A DNA stretch of 64,000 bases from Pardosa pseudoannulata (GCA_032207245.1 CM063506.1:21465944-21529943); one strand, 5' to 3'; numbered from the stretch's first letter, positions 1-12,202 are shown. Made by a program: numbers and translations. Notes: a model not told the origin generated them from the sequence alone.

Positions 1-850
1 CAGCTTTCCAGAGTCCTGTAACAGTTGTGGGACGACGTTTGGATAATGCAGATTTTAAGTCCGAAAGCACAAAAATCCATAGATGATACATCGGGAGATT
101 TAGTAGGGATATCAGAGAAGGGTATGGCTTTGATACCGGTTTTTTGTTCCATTTATTTTAGGAAATTTACAGTGGATTTTGATGTGTGATTGCTACCTTT
201 GTCTTGATGGAGTTCCACAGATTGATGACGCTGCGGGTAAAGCGATGGTATTTCATGCAGAAAAATTGACAATAAAATATGTTCCTGATAGAATTTGGAG
301 TTAATCTTGACATTTTTTTAACTCTCTTTATTTTTAACTTACCATTATTTAAAAAACCAGCAACACTCCTGAATCCCTTAGAAAAACTTTCTTTTGATTC
401 ACTGAACCATGTACTTAATTTTTTTCTCTCCTTTAATGATAATAAATGACTCTTTCTTTGTTTCAATCATTTAAATACACCCATTATTCATCTATTGTGA
501 TAATTCTTTTCCATTTTTCTTTGGATAAATGTTTCTTATAGAGAATTCTGCAGCGTGTCCTGCGTTCAGAGATATGCTTTACAGAAAGACGATGCACATT
601 TCTTAAGATTTAAATCAAAGTTTATCATTTTGTTTACAGTGGACATAGAGCATTTTAATAATTTTACAACTGCTCTTTGACTAGGGGGATTTTCTTTTAA
701 CATTAAACAACGTACCTTTGCAATAGTCGAAGATGTTCGTTTTTTCCTTGGATACTTGTTTGGAATTTTTCTCCCACTTGAGACTCTAATTTGATATTTT
801 CTTACTTTCTTTTTAACGATATTACCTAACGACGTTTTTGATATCACAAA
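1..850 (-). pseudogene. Mariner-like (DDD) transposase relic
   Basis: Read on the minus strand this is a decayed Tc1/mariner-superfamily transposase cut by the window edge. The N-terminal part (about 850 down to 566) has a helix-turn-helix stretch containing NPPSQRAVVKLLKCSMSTVN. Further down, in shifting frames, come a first-aspartate motif (IITIDE, then WVYLND, about 500-470), a second-aspartate motif (ELHQDK, then HTSKST, about 220-180) and a third motif (KSPDVSSMDFCAFG, about 95-60). The third acidic residue is D, as in mariner rather than Tc1. About 36 residues separate the second and third D, counting one in-frame stop, which points to a DD34D-DD37D type such as maT. At least three stops and several frame changes make it non-functional. 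Terminal inverted repeats were not located. Family assignment is inference from motifs. Confidence 0.72.
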
Positions 851-1841
851 ATCATGACTCTCACATCGTTTTTGGATAAGGGAACATGAATACTTCTATT
901 CGGAAATAGCATAAATATAGCCTTCGAGCCATTGCTTCGTTAAAAAGATCATTTTGAATAAAAACAAACCTCTCAAGCTGCAGACCATAATTTTGACTTT
1001 AAAAAAACATTACAATTGCAGTTATTTATTTTGCAACAAACCATTTTTTAATATCGAATACCAAAATCGTTTACAAAATGTGCGAACAGCCATTGTATAA
1101 TTTAACAGTCGTATAAGGAAGTCATGTGGATCAAATATTTTTCCATTCTAGTATTTGTATCAAACTTTATTTATATATTACTGTTCAGTTTATTTTGTTA
1201 GCTTTATCCCTTAGAGTAGCTAAAAATTGCTCGACCTTGTCTCTGCTGTTTTTATTTAGGCTTATCTGCTTTCTATCTAGACTGCTGAGCGGCCATTATG
1301 ATGGTGTGGCTAATCTGAATGCGAATCAATTATGCTTCTTTATATAGCCTCTCAGCTTGAACAGGGTTTTCATTTAATTCTTAATGAAATCGCTGGGGGA
1401 TGGCTAAGAGCGCGTTATCGGAGCTTGTCCAATCCCGGGGTCGTTACTCATCCCGTAATGGGAAGTTACAGTCGCAAGATGCTACTCTCGGGTTAATAAC
1501 AAGATGACTCACCCCTTTCTGGTTTCAGCGAAAATGTTTATTTTTTACTTTGTCTAGCAAACAGACGAAATCAACTACAGCAACTGTCCAAAGCATCCGA
1601 TTGACAATTATATCTTTACCCCATCAATGTCCGAGTCATTTGTGTAGAATATATAGGGATGAATATTTTAAATTTAAGCCATTGTACATTACACAGTGTG
1701 AAAGAAATGTGAAATTTATACAAATTTGAATTTTACAACTCGTCTTCGTTAGAAATCAATCAGAAAAAAAAGTTACCGATATTTGTAAACTAATATTGTA
1801 AGAAACGCTAATTTCTATAGGGAAACACAATTTTTAAAAAT
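851..1841. other. No recognised gene
   Basis: AT-rich unique-looking sequence. A slightly GC-richer patch at about 1385-1510 has a faint tRNA-like look (GGCTAAGAGCG near 1400, CAATCCCGGGG near 1430) but no closing acceptor stem. The 73-residue plus-strand ORF at 1126-1347 is hydrophobic, low-complexity and unsupported. Confidence 0.5.
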
Positions 1842-2022
1842 GCCGGACTATGGCCTAATGGTTATGATGCTGGCCTTTGGAGTTCGTGTGTTCGAATCCC
1901 ACTATGGCATGGATGTTCGTAGCCGTTCGGAATCGGCTTTAAGCAGTAGGTCCCGGTCTCATTAGCCTTCGTGTTGCAAAAAGTACACAGTACAGCTCCA
2001 AAACCAAACCAAACCAAAAACA
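1842..2022 (+). mobile_element. tRNA-derived SINE, copy 1
   Basis: The head resembles a tRNA: a pol III box A-like TGGCCTAATGG at 1851 and a box B GTTCGAATCCC near 1891. A tRNA-unrelated body follows (GTAGCCGTTCGGAATCGGC, then GTAGGTCCCGGTCTCATTAG) and the 3' tail is a short CCAAA-type repeat. The same body recurs at 36695-36867 and 63012-63191, and as relics at 12203, 14402, 20315 and 42745, so this is a dispersed family. The A-box TGGCC(G/T)A hints at a Ser/Leu-type tRNA ancestor. A clean target duplication is not obvious for this copy. No protein is encoded; transcription by RNA polymerase III and mobilisation by a LINE are inferred from the family type. Confidence 0.85.
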
Positions 2023-2066
2023 AGTAAAAATTTTGTGAATAGACCGGAAAAAATAATTATTCTAAC

Positions 2067-3010
2067 ACTAGCATATAGCCCGTCATATGACGGGCATTAA
2101 GTGACGGGATCAGTAAAATTTTTAATTTTTGAGATTGTAAAGTACCCTATGAGACAGGTAAAAAATGGTTTGTTTTTTAGATGAGAATTATCTGGTAGAC
2201 GCTTAGTAACTTGTTTATCTTCATGCTCCTCTAAAGTATTCTGATATTGTGAATGCAGTTTAGAATCACGTTGAATTCATTTAGAAAGATAATTCAAAGT
2301 TTTCATAGTTACGTCGAAATTATTGTTAAGTTCTTCCTAATTTTTTGCTGCAGTAATTAATGGAAGTAAAGGAATGGAACTATCATTTCCACTACACCCT
2401 GGAGGTAAACAGAATTTGTTGTTAACATTGATGATAAAATTTTCATTGCAACAAAAAATAATCGATGATTAAATTTAAAACTATCATTTATGTAGTTAAT
2501 ATATTATTTAAGCCAAATAAAAAAAATACTTACGTAATACCCAAGTTCAGTGATAAAACGTATGAAAATAATCACAGACGATATTTAAATAATTTAAAAT
2601 AAAATATGATCAAATGAGCTGGTTAAAGGAATGACGTCATCATGCTAGAAAATATATTATTTTTACCTATTTATTACGTGATAAATTGATAAATTTAATC
2701 GCCTACTTTTAACCGGGAAATATAGGGCTTTAAATAACGGCATTAAGCGCTCGAAGAGGGGGGAAGGGGGATTTCGAACGTTTTAAAAGACGACAATATT
2801 TTTCGCTGTGATAGGAAGCATATTTATACCAATTTATTTTAGAATCGGATCGATAGTTTAGGAGAAGATAAACTTTATCCACTTTGAATTTTGCTAACCC
2901 TAACTCATGAAGAATCCAATATGGATGCCTCTATCCATTCCAGGTCCAACCGTTTCATAAATTGGAGGACAGACGGACAGATAACTTAGGCTATTATTAT
3001 ATAGGGGATG
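2067..3010 (+). mobile_element. Non-autonomous Helitron-like repeat, copy 1
   Basis: It begins ACTAGCATATAGCCC, has a perfect 18-bp palindrome at 2078-2095, and ends ACTTAGGCTATT, then ATAGGGGATG at 3010. A second copy starts the same way at 50573 and shares many blocks (GGAATGACGTCAT, TTTTTCGCTGTGATA, GATCGATAGTTTAGGAGA, CAATATGGATGC). A third, partial copy at 51605-51783 ends identically. There is no ORF. The 5' palindrome and lack of a clear target duplication suggest a Helitron-like non-autonomous element, but no diagnostic 3' hairpin plus CTRR was confirmed, so the class is tentative; repetitiveness itself is certain. Confidence 0.7.
2078..2095. repeat. 18-bp perfect palindrome
   Basis: GCCCGTCATATGACGGGC equals its own reverse complement. 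It lies 11 bases inside the start of the dispersed repeat. The copy at 50580 keeps only the left half (GCCCGTCATATGAC). Confidence 0.95.
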
Positions 3011-3289
3011 TCGGAGTTTCCGATAAACAGACTCCAACCATTTTATAAGTATTCAAGAGGGGATTGGCGAGTTGCAGGTATGGACAAAAGAAAAAAAAAT
3101 CTGCCTAATAATATATTTATTTTTGTAAAATAAGTGCGTATTATAGAACATACGAATATACATATAATATACATATTAAGACCATATAGAATAAACATAA
3201 TATTGAATACTTTTGTTTTGCTAAAACACAAAGTTAATCCATCCAAACATTGTATTTCTTGATTTTTCTAGCCGCTTTAATTAATTCAC
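3011..3289. other. No recognised gene
   Basis: AT-rich spacer between two repeats. The 67-residue minus ORF at 3043-3246 continues, out of phase, from the short conserved peptide described for the next entry and has no independent support. Confidence 0.45.
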
Positions 3290-4190
3290 GGTGCGCCATC
3301 GTCATAGAATTATATACTCTTAATTAAAGAAAACGACTTCAAAAACCGGACATTTATATTTATGGGCAATTAATCCCTTAACAGTTTACAAACGCAACAG
3401 CTCCAAATTATTAAAAATCAGCCATAGTGAACCCTTAATGGTTTGTTATACCTAATTTTTTTTAAGCATTGCGCACTTTTAATATATAAGAAAAGAGTTA
3501 CACAGGGAGAGTTGGATGCAAATATCATGTAAATTATAATATAGATACAGATTGTTTGGACACGGTGATATTAGGAGAAAATGTTAGGCGACCATACTTA
3601 AACCATTATCGCCAAGTTGGCGGGGGAACCCAGTTCTTTAGTCAAGCGAAATTTTCTTTAAAACTTCGAATTTTTCTAAATTTAAATTGAATTTTTAAAA
3701 TCTAATTAAAGTTTATTTCTTGGTATTTCATGGTATATAAAGTTTATTTCATAGTATTTATGGTATTGAATTTGATTTTTAACCATAAATAATAAACACA
3801 AGGAGAGTTGGATGCAAATATCATATAAATTATAATATAGATACAGATTTTTTGGACACGGTGAGATCAGGAGAAAATGTTAGGCGACCATACTTAAACC
3901 ATTATCGCCTAGTTGGCGAGGGAACCCAGTTCTTTAGTCAAGCGAATTTTTCTTTAAAACTTCGAATTTCTCTAAATTTAAATTGAATTTTAAAAATCTA
4001 AATAAAGTTTATTTTCTTTTTTGGCTAATCAGTTGTCCTGAGATTCCTATCGAATATTTTTGTTTAGAAAAAACATGTATTCTATTTCACATGAAAAATT
4101 CGCAATAAATGCTAAACAATAAACAAACTAATAGATTATTTCTATTTATGGTATCGGATTTGACTTTTAACCATAAATAATAAAATTTAT
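3290..4190 (-). repeat. Unclassified dispersed repeat with internal tandem copy
   Basis: Blocks shared with 39060-39420 include GGGCAATTAATCCCTTAAC, CAGCTCCAAATTATTAAAAA, GATACAGATTGTTTGGACAC and CGCCAAGTTGGCGGGG. Within this copy the right part is duplicated: 3499-3796 and 3797-4190 both begin with AGAGTTGGATGCAAATATC and end with AACCATAAATAATAAA. On the minus strand both genomic copies open a short reading frame at the same place (3300 here, 39061 there) with related peptides (MAHRELIKAARKIKKYN here, MVQSTSIKVTQIAKGYN there). This suggests the 5' part of a decayed coding transposon. The class is unknown. Confidence 0.6.
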
Positions 4191-4679
4191 AATGCTCGAG
4201 ATGAAAATTACTTTTCTCTTATTGAAAATGGGATTATTGTGGGATTCCCTTTTGCAGATAATTCTAAATATAGCCGTGGTATATTTTTGAGAGTCTTTGT
4301 GCACATACAAAGCATTCAAAATGAATACGAATGCTTAACAACATTCTGTTTTTAGAACTGTTTGAAAATATTTTGATCATCTTTGTTTACAAATAATTCT
4401 ATTGGAGGATTAATTTCGTGTGATATTTTTCAGATCAAATTCTATTTATTACTTATTTCTGGATTTCTTTTCAGTGTAAGGGCCATCTTCTTTTGAAAGG
4501 TTTCCCAGAAACACTCTTGATTAAGTTTCTTTCATACCAAGCTTCTTGACAACACAAAATCAAGATGAACATTTGTGAGACAAATCGTCTTAACATCAAT
4601 CCCAATTTAATCAACGCTAAATTAAAAGATTAGTTAGAAATGTATAATAACAGAATCGCGGTTTATTTACAGATGTAGG
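4191..4679. other. No recognised gene
   Basis: AT-rich sequence without a supported feature. Confidence 0.5.
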
Positions 4680-4745
4680 TATAAATAACCGAAAATACCA
4701 GAATAAATTTGTTGTTTACATATATTTTAAGCAATTTTAAAATTT
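4680..4745 (+). repeat. Left half of host repeat split by the LINE
   Basis: Contains AGAATAAATTTGTTGTTT and runs into TTTAAACGGGAGGA. The same order (AGAATAAATTTGTTGTTT, CAATTTTATAGTTTAAACG, AATCTGAGGGTAGTTTGAG) is continuous at 9858-10000. Its right half continues after the LINE at 9622 (AATCTAAAGGTAGTCTGAG). Confidence 0.75.
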
Positions 4746-4756
4746 AAACGGGAGGA
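4746..4756 (+). repeat. LINE target site duplication, left
   Basis: AAACGGGAGGA, identical to 9611-9621. It brackets the LINE exactly. Confidence 0.85.
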
Positions 4757-4834
4757 GAGTATTGGATCTCGATCTGTGCTGACGTGCTTTTCCTGCTCTC
4801 TCGTTTTGTTTTCTTGCGCTCGTTTCCTCACTCA

Positions 4835-6385
4835 ATGAGTGGCGGAGACAACTCAGTTTTGATTATGGATTCGTCCAAGATGATGCCTTCTGGATCTTCC
4901 ACTCAACCCACTGCTATGGATAGTCCAAAAGTTGTGATGAACTTTGCCAATTACCGACCGGCTACGACTTCTGCTCCCGATCCTGGTTCTGATTCCGACA
5001 TGGACGCTGATGTTTCGGATGCTCCGATTTCACTCTGCCCGTACGATCATACGATGTTAAATATGATTGAACGCGGGATGCTGACGCCTGCCGCCGTTAA
5101 GGAAATACTCTCTCAACGCCCGAAATTAGCAGCTCATCTAAATGGTAAGCATACTTATGATAACGAGCAAACTTCTCAACCAAAAACCCCATGTAAACGT
5201 CCTAAGAAAGATGATTTTGTACTTCCACCTCTTCGACATACGGCTAAAAGAGCCATTCCCACTGGAAATAATGAGAAACTTGTTACTAAAAATAAATTTA
5301 GTAACCTTAAGGAAAAAACCCTTTCTGGGCCTCCTAATTCTTCCACAACATCTAATAACTCTAGTGTTAAGCCTAAAATTAGGCAAATAACTGTTGTCAA
5401 AACTGAACACTACCGCCAGCTTTTGAAAGAAATTGCTGGACCAGATAATGCCCGAAAGTTCCATGCCCGGATTGGTGGCGAATTTATTCGCCTTCAGCCC
5501 TTCACTGAAGACGATCACAGGGCTATTACAAAATTTTTGGTTGATAATAAAGTTGAAGGCTATATCCTTCCAATTGGTATTGTACGCCCTTTAAAAGTGG
5601 TACTTCGCGGTCTCCCCAGCGATATTCCGGTGGAGGAGATTCAAGATGAATTAACTAGGATGGAATTTCCTGTTCTTAAAGTAGCCCAACTTATTAAACG
5701 GAAAACGAACCAACCCATGCCCCTCTTCCAAATTCAGCTGACTAATAACGAAGCTGGCAAAAAAATCAATGAACTCCAATCACTATTCTACATTAAAATT
5801 ACTGTCGAACGCTATAGGTCTCCCATAAAAACTCAGCAGTGTCACAACTGCCAGTTCTTCCACCATCATTCGGATAACTGTCTAATGAAGCCACGCTACG
5901 TGAAATGCGCCGAGTTCCACAACACCAAGAATTGCCCCAAAGGATCAGGGAAAATTGATTCACCTGTATGTTGCAACTGCGGAGGACAACATCCAGCTAG
6001 TTACCAAGGATGCCCGAAATTTCCCAAGCCAAAGGTTGCCGCGCCAACCTTCGTCGCAGCGGTTCCTAAGCCTCTGACTCAGTCCTTTTCGCAGGCTATC
6101 TCATATGGCGTGCCCTCTGCTCCAGTTACGACTTTAGCTCCGTCCTTACCTACAGAGTCTACCCAGCCTCCCAATACTGATAATATTGCTTCTTCACATA
6201 ATCAACTTGGCGAAATAGCCAGTTTACTCACGGACATTAAGCAACTTCTTGGTATACAGGATTTTGAAGAAATTATTGTAAAACTTCGAAAGATTAAATC
6301 TAACATGGTCCAAGCTAAGACCACTGAAGAACGCATGTTCGTGTTCTTTTCTGGTCTTATTCAAGACCCCTCCACCGGCCCCTGA
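4835..6385 (+). CDS. LINE ORF1, zinc-knuckle nucleic-acid-binding protein
   Basis: 516 residues from the first in-frame ATG (context CACTCAATGAGTG); the open frame extends 51 bases upstream but has no ATG there. The N-terminal ~230 residues are polar and low-complexity. A region around residues 255-335 (starting VVLRGLPSDIPVEEIQDEL) matches the domain that precedes knuckles in jockey-type ORF1s. Knuckles follow at about 336-395: CHNC..H....C is complete; the second reads YVKC..FHNTKNC, so its first cysteine is replaced by tyrosine; the third is CCNCGGQH......C. In the family this protein binds element RNA and forms the retrotransposition particle with ORF2. The stop TGA overlaps the ORF2 ATG (TGATG). 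A 126-residue minus-strand ORF inside it is a shadow. Confidence 0.9.
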   Translation: MSGGDNSVLIMDSSKMMPSGSSTQPTAMDSPKVVMNFANYRPATTSAPDPGSDSDMDADVSDAPISLCPYDHTMLNMIERGMLTPAAVKEILSQRPKLAAHLNGKHTYDNEQTSQPKTPCKRPKKDDFVLPPLRHTAKRAIPTGNNEKLVTKNKFSNLKEKTLSGPPNSSTTSNNSSVKPKIRQITVVKTEHYRQLLKEIAGPDNARKFHARIGGEFIRLQPFTEDDHRAITKFLVDNKVEGYILPIGIVRPLKVVLRGLPSDIPVEEIQDELTRMEFPVLKVAQLIKRKTNQPMPLFQIQLTNNEAGKKINELQSLFYIKITVERYRSPIKTQQCHNCQFFHHHSDNCLMKPRYVKCAEFHNTKNCPKGSGKIDSPVCCNCGGQHPASYQGCPKFPKPKVAAPTFVAAVPKPLTQSFSQAISYGVPSAPVTTLAPSLPTESTQPPNTDNIASSHNQLGEIASLLTDIKQLLGIQDFEEIIVKLRKIKSNMVQAKTTEERMFVFFSGLIQDPSTGP

Positions 6386-9065
6386 TGGCTTTGAATAGGT
6401 TTCTAACAGTCTTCGCATGGAACTGCAACGGCATCAAAAATAGGATTCGTGAGTTCAGGGAATTTGTAAATGAGCGCTCACCCGATATTGTACTTCTTCA
6501 AGAAACCCATCTCCGACCAGAAGATAAACTCAACATCAAAGACTACACCACATATAGGAATGATTTCCCTAGTCTAAATCAATCCATGAGAGGCACTGCT
6601 ATTATTATTAAACGTTCCATTCCCTATCATGTTATTATTCTTCCTTCTTTGCAGGTCATTAACGCCAATGCTATAAACATCAAAATCAATAATGGATCGC
6701 CCTATACTATAATTTCAACTTACATCCCCCCTTCTTTAAATCCGCGTGAGGTACTAGCCGATATCTATGCTTTAAGCAATATTAATAATGATACTATTAT
6801 CTTTGGAGATCTTAACGCAAGGCATAGGGACTGGCATTGTACCTGTAATAATGCATATGGACAAGTAATTAATAACTTTTCTGATAACTCAGACTTTGAT
6901 ATTTTCGCACCTAGAGAACCAACTCACCATACAAATCATAGCAGTAGCGTTATTGACTTTGCCTTAATTAAAGGTATTCCAAATTCTTTAACTATTGATA
7001 CTATTTGTGACCTCTCATCAGATCATAATCCAGTTCTTTTAAAAATCTTTATTAGAAATAACCCTTACTCTTTTACTCCAAAGAAATTTATTAATTGGAA
7101 GCAATTCAAAGAACATCTTAATTCTAAACCTTTTGCCCTCCCTAACATTGAAAACACTAATGATCTTGAATCTTCTATTACTAAATTAACTTCTGATATT
7201 AATGACAGTATTACTTTTGCTTCCACTATCATTCCTGACGCAGACAAATGCCACTCTGACAGACACCTTAAAATTTTAATTAATAATAGGAATCGGGCCA
7301 GAAAAGCCTGGCAACGTAATAAAACTCCAATAAATAAAAGAATTATGAATAATACACAACAAGATCTCAAATACTATATACAAGATAAATCTAATAAAGA
7401 CTGGGATAACTTTTTAACTTCTTTGGACACCACTGACAATTCCATCTGGAAGGCTGCCAGGCGCTTCAAAAATTCGTACACTCCTATTCCGCCATTAAAA
7501 GTTCCAAATTCTAACAATATACTTTATACTGCAGAAGAAAAGGGTAATTTAATCGGCAGCACGTTAGCTCAAAATTTTACCCCAAATCCAGGTTCTGACG
7601 TAAACACGACCAACGAGGTTTCCAATAGTATTAACATTATTCAAAATTTCAATTCCTTTAACACTAATGTTCATATTGATTCGGCTGCCCTTGTCAAAAT
7701 TATTAAACACTTACCTAAACGTAAATCTCCTGGAGAAGATAACATCACTAATACTGCTCTCAAGCATCTCCCCATTCAATATGTTTATTACATTTATACC
7801 ATCATCGATCATATTTTTTACTTTTGTTATTTTCCTAGCAATTGGAAAAATTCAATTATTGTCCCTATTCCAAAACCTAAAAAGGATCATTCTTCTCCAG
7901 ATAATTATCGTCCGATTAGCTTGCTTAACACTATTAGTAAAATTACTGAAAAATTTATTCTTGCGGAAGTGAACAATCACTTAGATGAAAATAATATTAT
8001 AATTCCGTATCAGTTTGGCTTCCGTAAGAATCTTTCGGCCTCTCATCAAGTCTACCGTATTGCAGAAATTTTAGCTAAAAATAAATTAAATAAATTATCT
8101 ACTGCTGCAGTTTTTCTCGATGTTGCTCGTGCTTTCGACAAAATCTGGATACATGCCCTCATTCATAAATTACTTCTTTATAATTTCTCGAAACATCTAA
8201 TTAAGTTAATTTTCTCATACCTTTCGGATCGTACTTTTCAAGTTAAAATTTATCATACTCTCTCTTCAAAATTTCCAATACTCAGTGGCGTTCCACAGGG
8301 ATCCCTTCTCGGCCCTACTTTGTTTAACATTTATATTAATGACATCCCTGTGCATCCAAAAACTGAACTAGCTATTTATGCTGATGATACCGCTATATTT
8401 GCTTATAATAAAAATTATAAATTTGCTGTGTGATTGCCGTTAATAAACATCTAGGCAAAATTTCTGAGTGGCTTGAACGATGGAAAATTAGGATTAACAC
8501 TTCTAAATGCGAAGCAGCTATGTTCACATCCAAGCAGAGAACGACTTATGTCAACTACAACATTTATATCAATAACACTCGTATCCCATGGTCGGACACC
8601 GTTAAATATTTAGGAGTAACTCTTGATAAAAACTTAACATGGAAGCAACACTTTACTTCCGTTAAAACTAAATATAGAAATGCTAAGCGAGCTCTGTACC
8701 CTTTAATTTCTCGTCATAGCAAAATGGATACTAAAATTAAGCTGCTCATTTACACTTCCTTTCTGCGTCCAATTTTTACCTATGCAGCTCCAGTGTGGTC
8801 GTATGCAGCAGATTCTAATATTAAAATTCTAACAACTATTCAAAATTTAATTCTTAAAGAAATAATTAACGCTCCCTGGTACTTTAGAAATACTAAAATT
8901 CACGAAGAATTAAGAATTCTTCCTATTCCAAATTTTATCTACAATCTTTCTGTTAAATTTCATAAAAACTTAAGCAATGATTTAATCAATAATCTTGTCA
9001 ATTACGACCCCACTGATGCTAGCAATAGAAGAAGGCCTTTGGCCATTCTTGGCAAAGTTCCTTGA
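6385..9065 (+). pseudogene. LINE ORF2, endonuclease-reverse transcriptase (one frameshift)
   Basis: The ATG at 6385 shares its A with the ORF1 stop, which suggests translation by termination-reinitiation. The APE-type endonuclease is at residues 1-225: N13 in AWNCNGI, E40 in LLQETHL, D142 in FGDLNARHRDW, D213-H214 in SSDHNP. The reverse transcriptase has the fingers motif PDNYRPISLLN, motif A FLDVARAFD (D579), motif B SGVPQGSLLGPTLF (about 634-647) and motif C YADD (665-668). The first frame ends at TGA 8431-8433; homology resumes in the -1 frame from 8430 (KISEWLERWKIRINTSKC, then VKYLGVTLDKNLTW) to the stop at 9065. Joined length would be near 890 residues, normal for jockey. The break falls just after the catalytic YADD, so the protein would lack its thumb. 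Confidence 0.92.
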
Positions 9066-9610
9066 TGTTTTTGTGTTGTCTTAAAAAAAAATCTACAAAA
9101 TGTAAGAAAAAAGTTTTAAAATATCTCTAAAATGGCCATACATCATAATTCGTACCTCTCCCGATATTTCTGTATCGTTCCGACTCGGCTTTCCGCTCTC
9201 TCTGAGAGGGAGGAGCGTTTTATGCATTTTTCTCCTACTGAAAGCAACTCTGATATCATCACTATCAAGTCTTCTCAGACCGTGATGGCGTGGTGCATCC
9301 AGTAGGGTGCCTGCCAAGCTATAACTTGCGATTTCAATTTCTGATTTCTATATCAATAAAAATGTTTTCTTCATGGTTTTTGTACGGATGTCCCTGGCCG
9401 CAAAAATATGTGTTTTATTTCTATCCCTAAACTTTCTACTCTCTAGTTTTGTGTCTTGAACTCACGAATCCACCTCCCTATCCCCTATTTCCTCTTTTTA
9501 GTTGTTTTATTTTCTGCTCGTTGTCATTTTATGCTTACTGTAAGAAATCTCTGGATTAGAGGGCTCGGCCCAGGCAGTCCAGTTGAACTACCATCCTGAA
9601 GATCCTGAAG
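9066..9610 (+). other. LINE 3' UTR and 3' terminus
   Basis: AATAAA at 9355-9360. The last ~250 bases (GATGTCCCTGGCC, CTAAACTTTCTACTCT, GAACTCACGAATCCACC, CTGCTCGTTGTCA, GTAAGAAATCTCTGGATT) recur at 12784-12950 and inverted at 62098-62337. All three end at the same point, which defines the true 3' terminus. The tail is a short GAAGATCCT-like repeat, not poly(A). Confidence 0.85.
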
Positions 9611-9621
9611 AAACGGGAGGA
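9611..9621 (+). repeat. LINE target site duplication, right
   Basis: AAACGGGAGGA, identical to 4746-4756; host repeat sequence resumes directly after it. Confidence 0.85.
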
Positions 9622-11213
<1,592 letters not shown>

Positions 11214-11307
<94 letters not shown>

Positions 11308-11356
11308 GTATATGTATATATATATGTATATATATATATATATGTATATATATATG

Positions 11357-11413
<57 letters not shown>

Positions 11414-11432
11414 GTATATATATATGTATATA

Positions 11433-11515
<83 letters not shown>
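11214..11515. repeat. (TA)n microsatellite leading unit A
   Basis: About 300 bp of TA repeats with TG interruptions, directly joined to the unit A start CTGATAGTATACAATCC. Unit B is preceded in the same way by a shorter tract at 13675-13711. Confidence 0.97.
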
Positions 11516-11517
<2 letters not shown>

Positions 11518-11604
11518 GATAGTATACAATCCAAGGAAAGAAGAGTAACACATCGAAACTTGTTTTAATCTAGATTAAAAATATGAAAATTTATTTGTTA
11601 GTGG

Positions 11605-11660
11605 AAGATGTAGAGTACCGTTTTTCGGTACTAAAGTTCTGAGTTTGAACCTCACAATTG
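11605..11660 (+). repeat. tRNA-like SINE head relic (unit A)
   Basis: GTAGAGTACCG (box A-like), then GAGTTTGAACCTCAC (box B-like), a degenerate tRNA-like pair. The counterpart in unit B is at 13799-13852. Confidence 0.4.
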
Positions 11661-12202
11661 ATAAGGACATATCTAGATGCCATAAAGAGACTTTGAATAG
11701 TTAATTCTTGTTCAATTTGTACTCATGAAATAAAAATTGATCACGGAGCTTCCGTTCAAACAAATATATTCGTTAGTAAACACGAAAATAAAACAGATCT
11801 CAAAGAGAAAATTAGATAATTTAGATCTCTATAAGAAAATTTAAGGAACAGAAAATGATTATTAAGGGCCTATATAGTAGTGGTGGGTAGATTGAGTGGT
11901 CTGTTGTGCAACGATTAAAGACTCAATAACCACGGCTAACAATTATACAGAACAATATCATTAGTAAAATTCTATAGAAACGATATAGTTTTTCATGCTT
12001 TTCGGTAATTGGAGAGCTGTAAAGTTCGCTCACTTTGGGGCACGGTAAAGGTTTTATAATCCTATGAATGAACATAGATCATACAACAACGAATACTTGT
12101 TTTTTATTAACAATGGGTGAAGAGAAAATTTATCTTGTACTGCTTGAACATTAGAAAATTGAGGAGTATCTAGAATGTTGACTAGAATGAATAGAAATTA
12201 CT

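Larger units (their letters stand above)
4757..9610 (+). mobile_element. Jockey-clade non-LTR retrotransposon (LINE), near full length
   Basis: About 4.85 kb between 11-bp duplications (AAACGGGAGGA). Order: a short 5' UTR of about 78 bp, ORF1 (zinc-knuckle protein), ORF2 (endonuclease plus reverse transcriptase) overlapping by one base, and a ~545-bp 3' UTR. The 5' UTR contains CTGACGTG about 23-30 bases in, similar to downstream promoter elements used as internal promoters by jockey-type LINEs; that is inference. The 3' end (CCATCCTGAAGATCCTGAAG) is also the 3' end of two truncated copies in this window (12950 and, inverted, 62098). The element is not intact: ORF2 has a frameshift and one ORF1 knuckle lost a cysteine. 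Confidence 0.93.

Noticed and set aside
1842..2022. Functional tRNA genes at the SINE heads (1842, 36695, 63191 minus)
   Set aside because: Box A and B are present, but no acceptor stem closes and a constant tRNA-unrelated body follows in all copies, so they are SINEs.
5138..5518. 126-residue minus-strand frame within LINE ORF1 and other shadows at 7065-7370 and 7667-7972
   Set aside because: They are shadows of clear LINE coding sequence.
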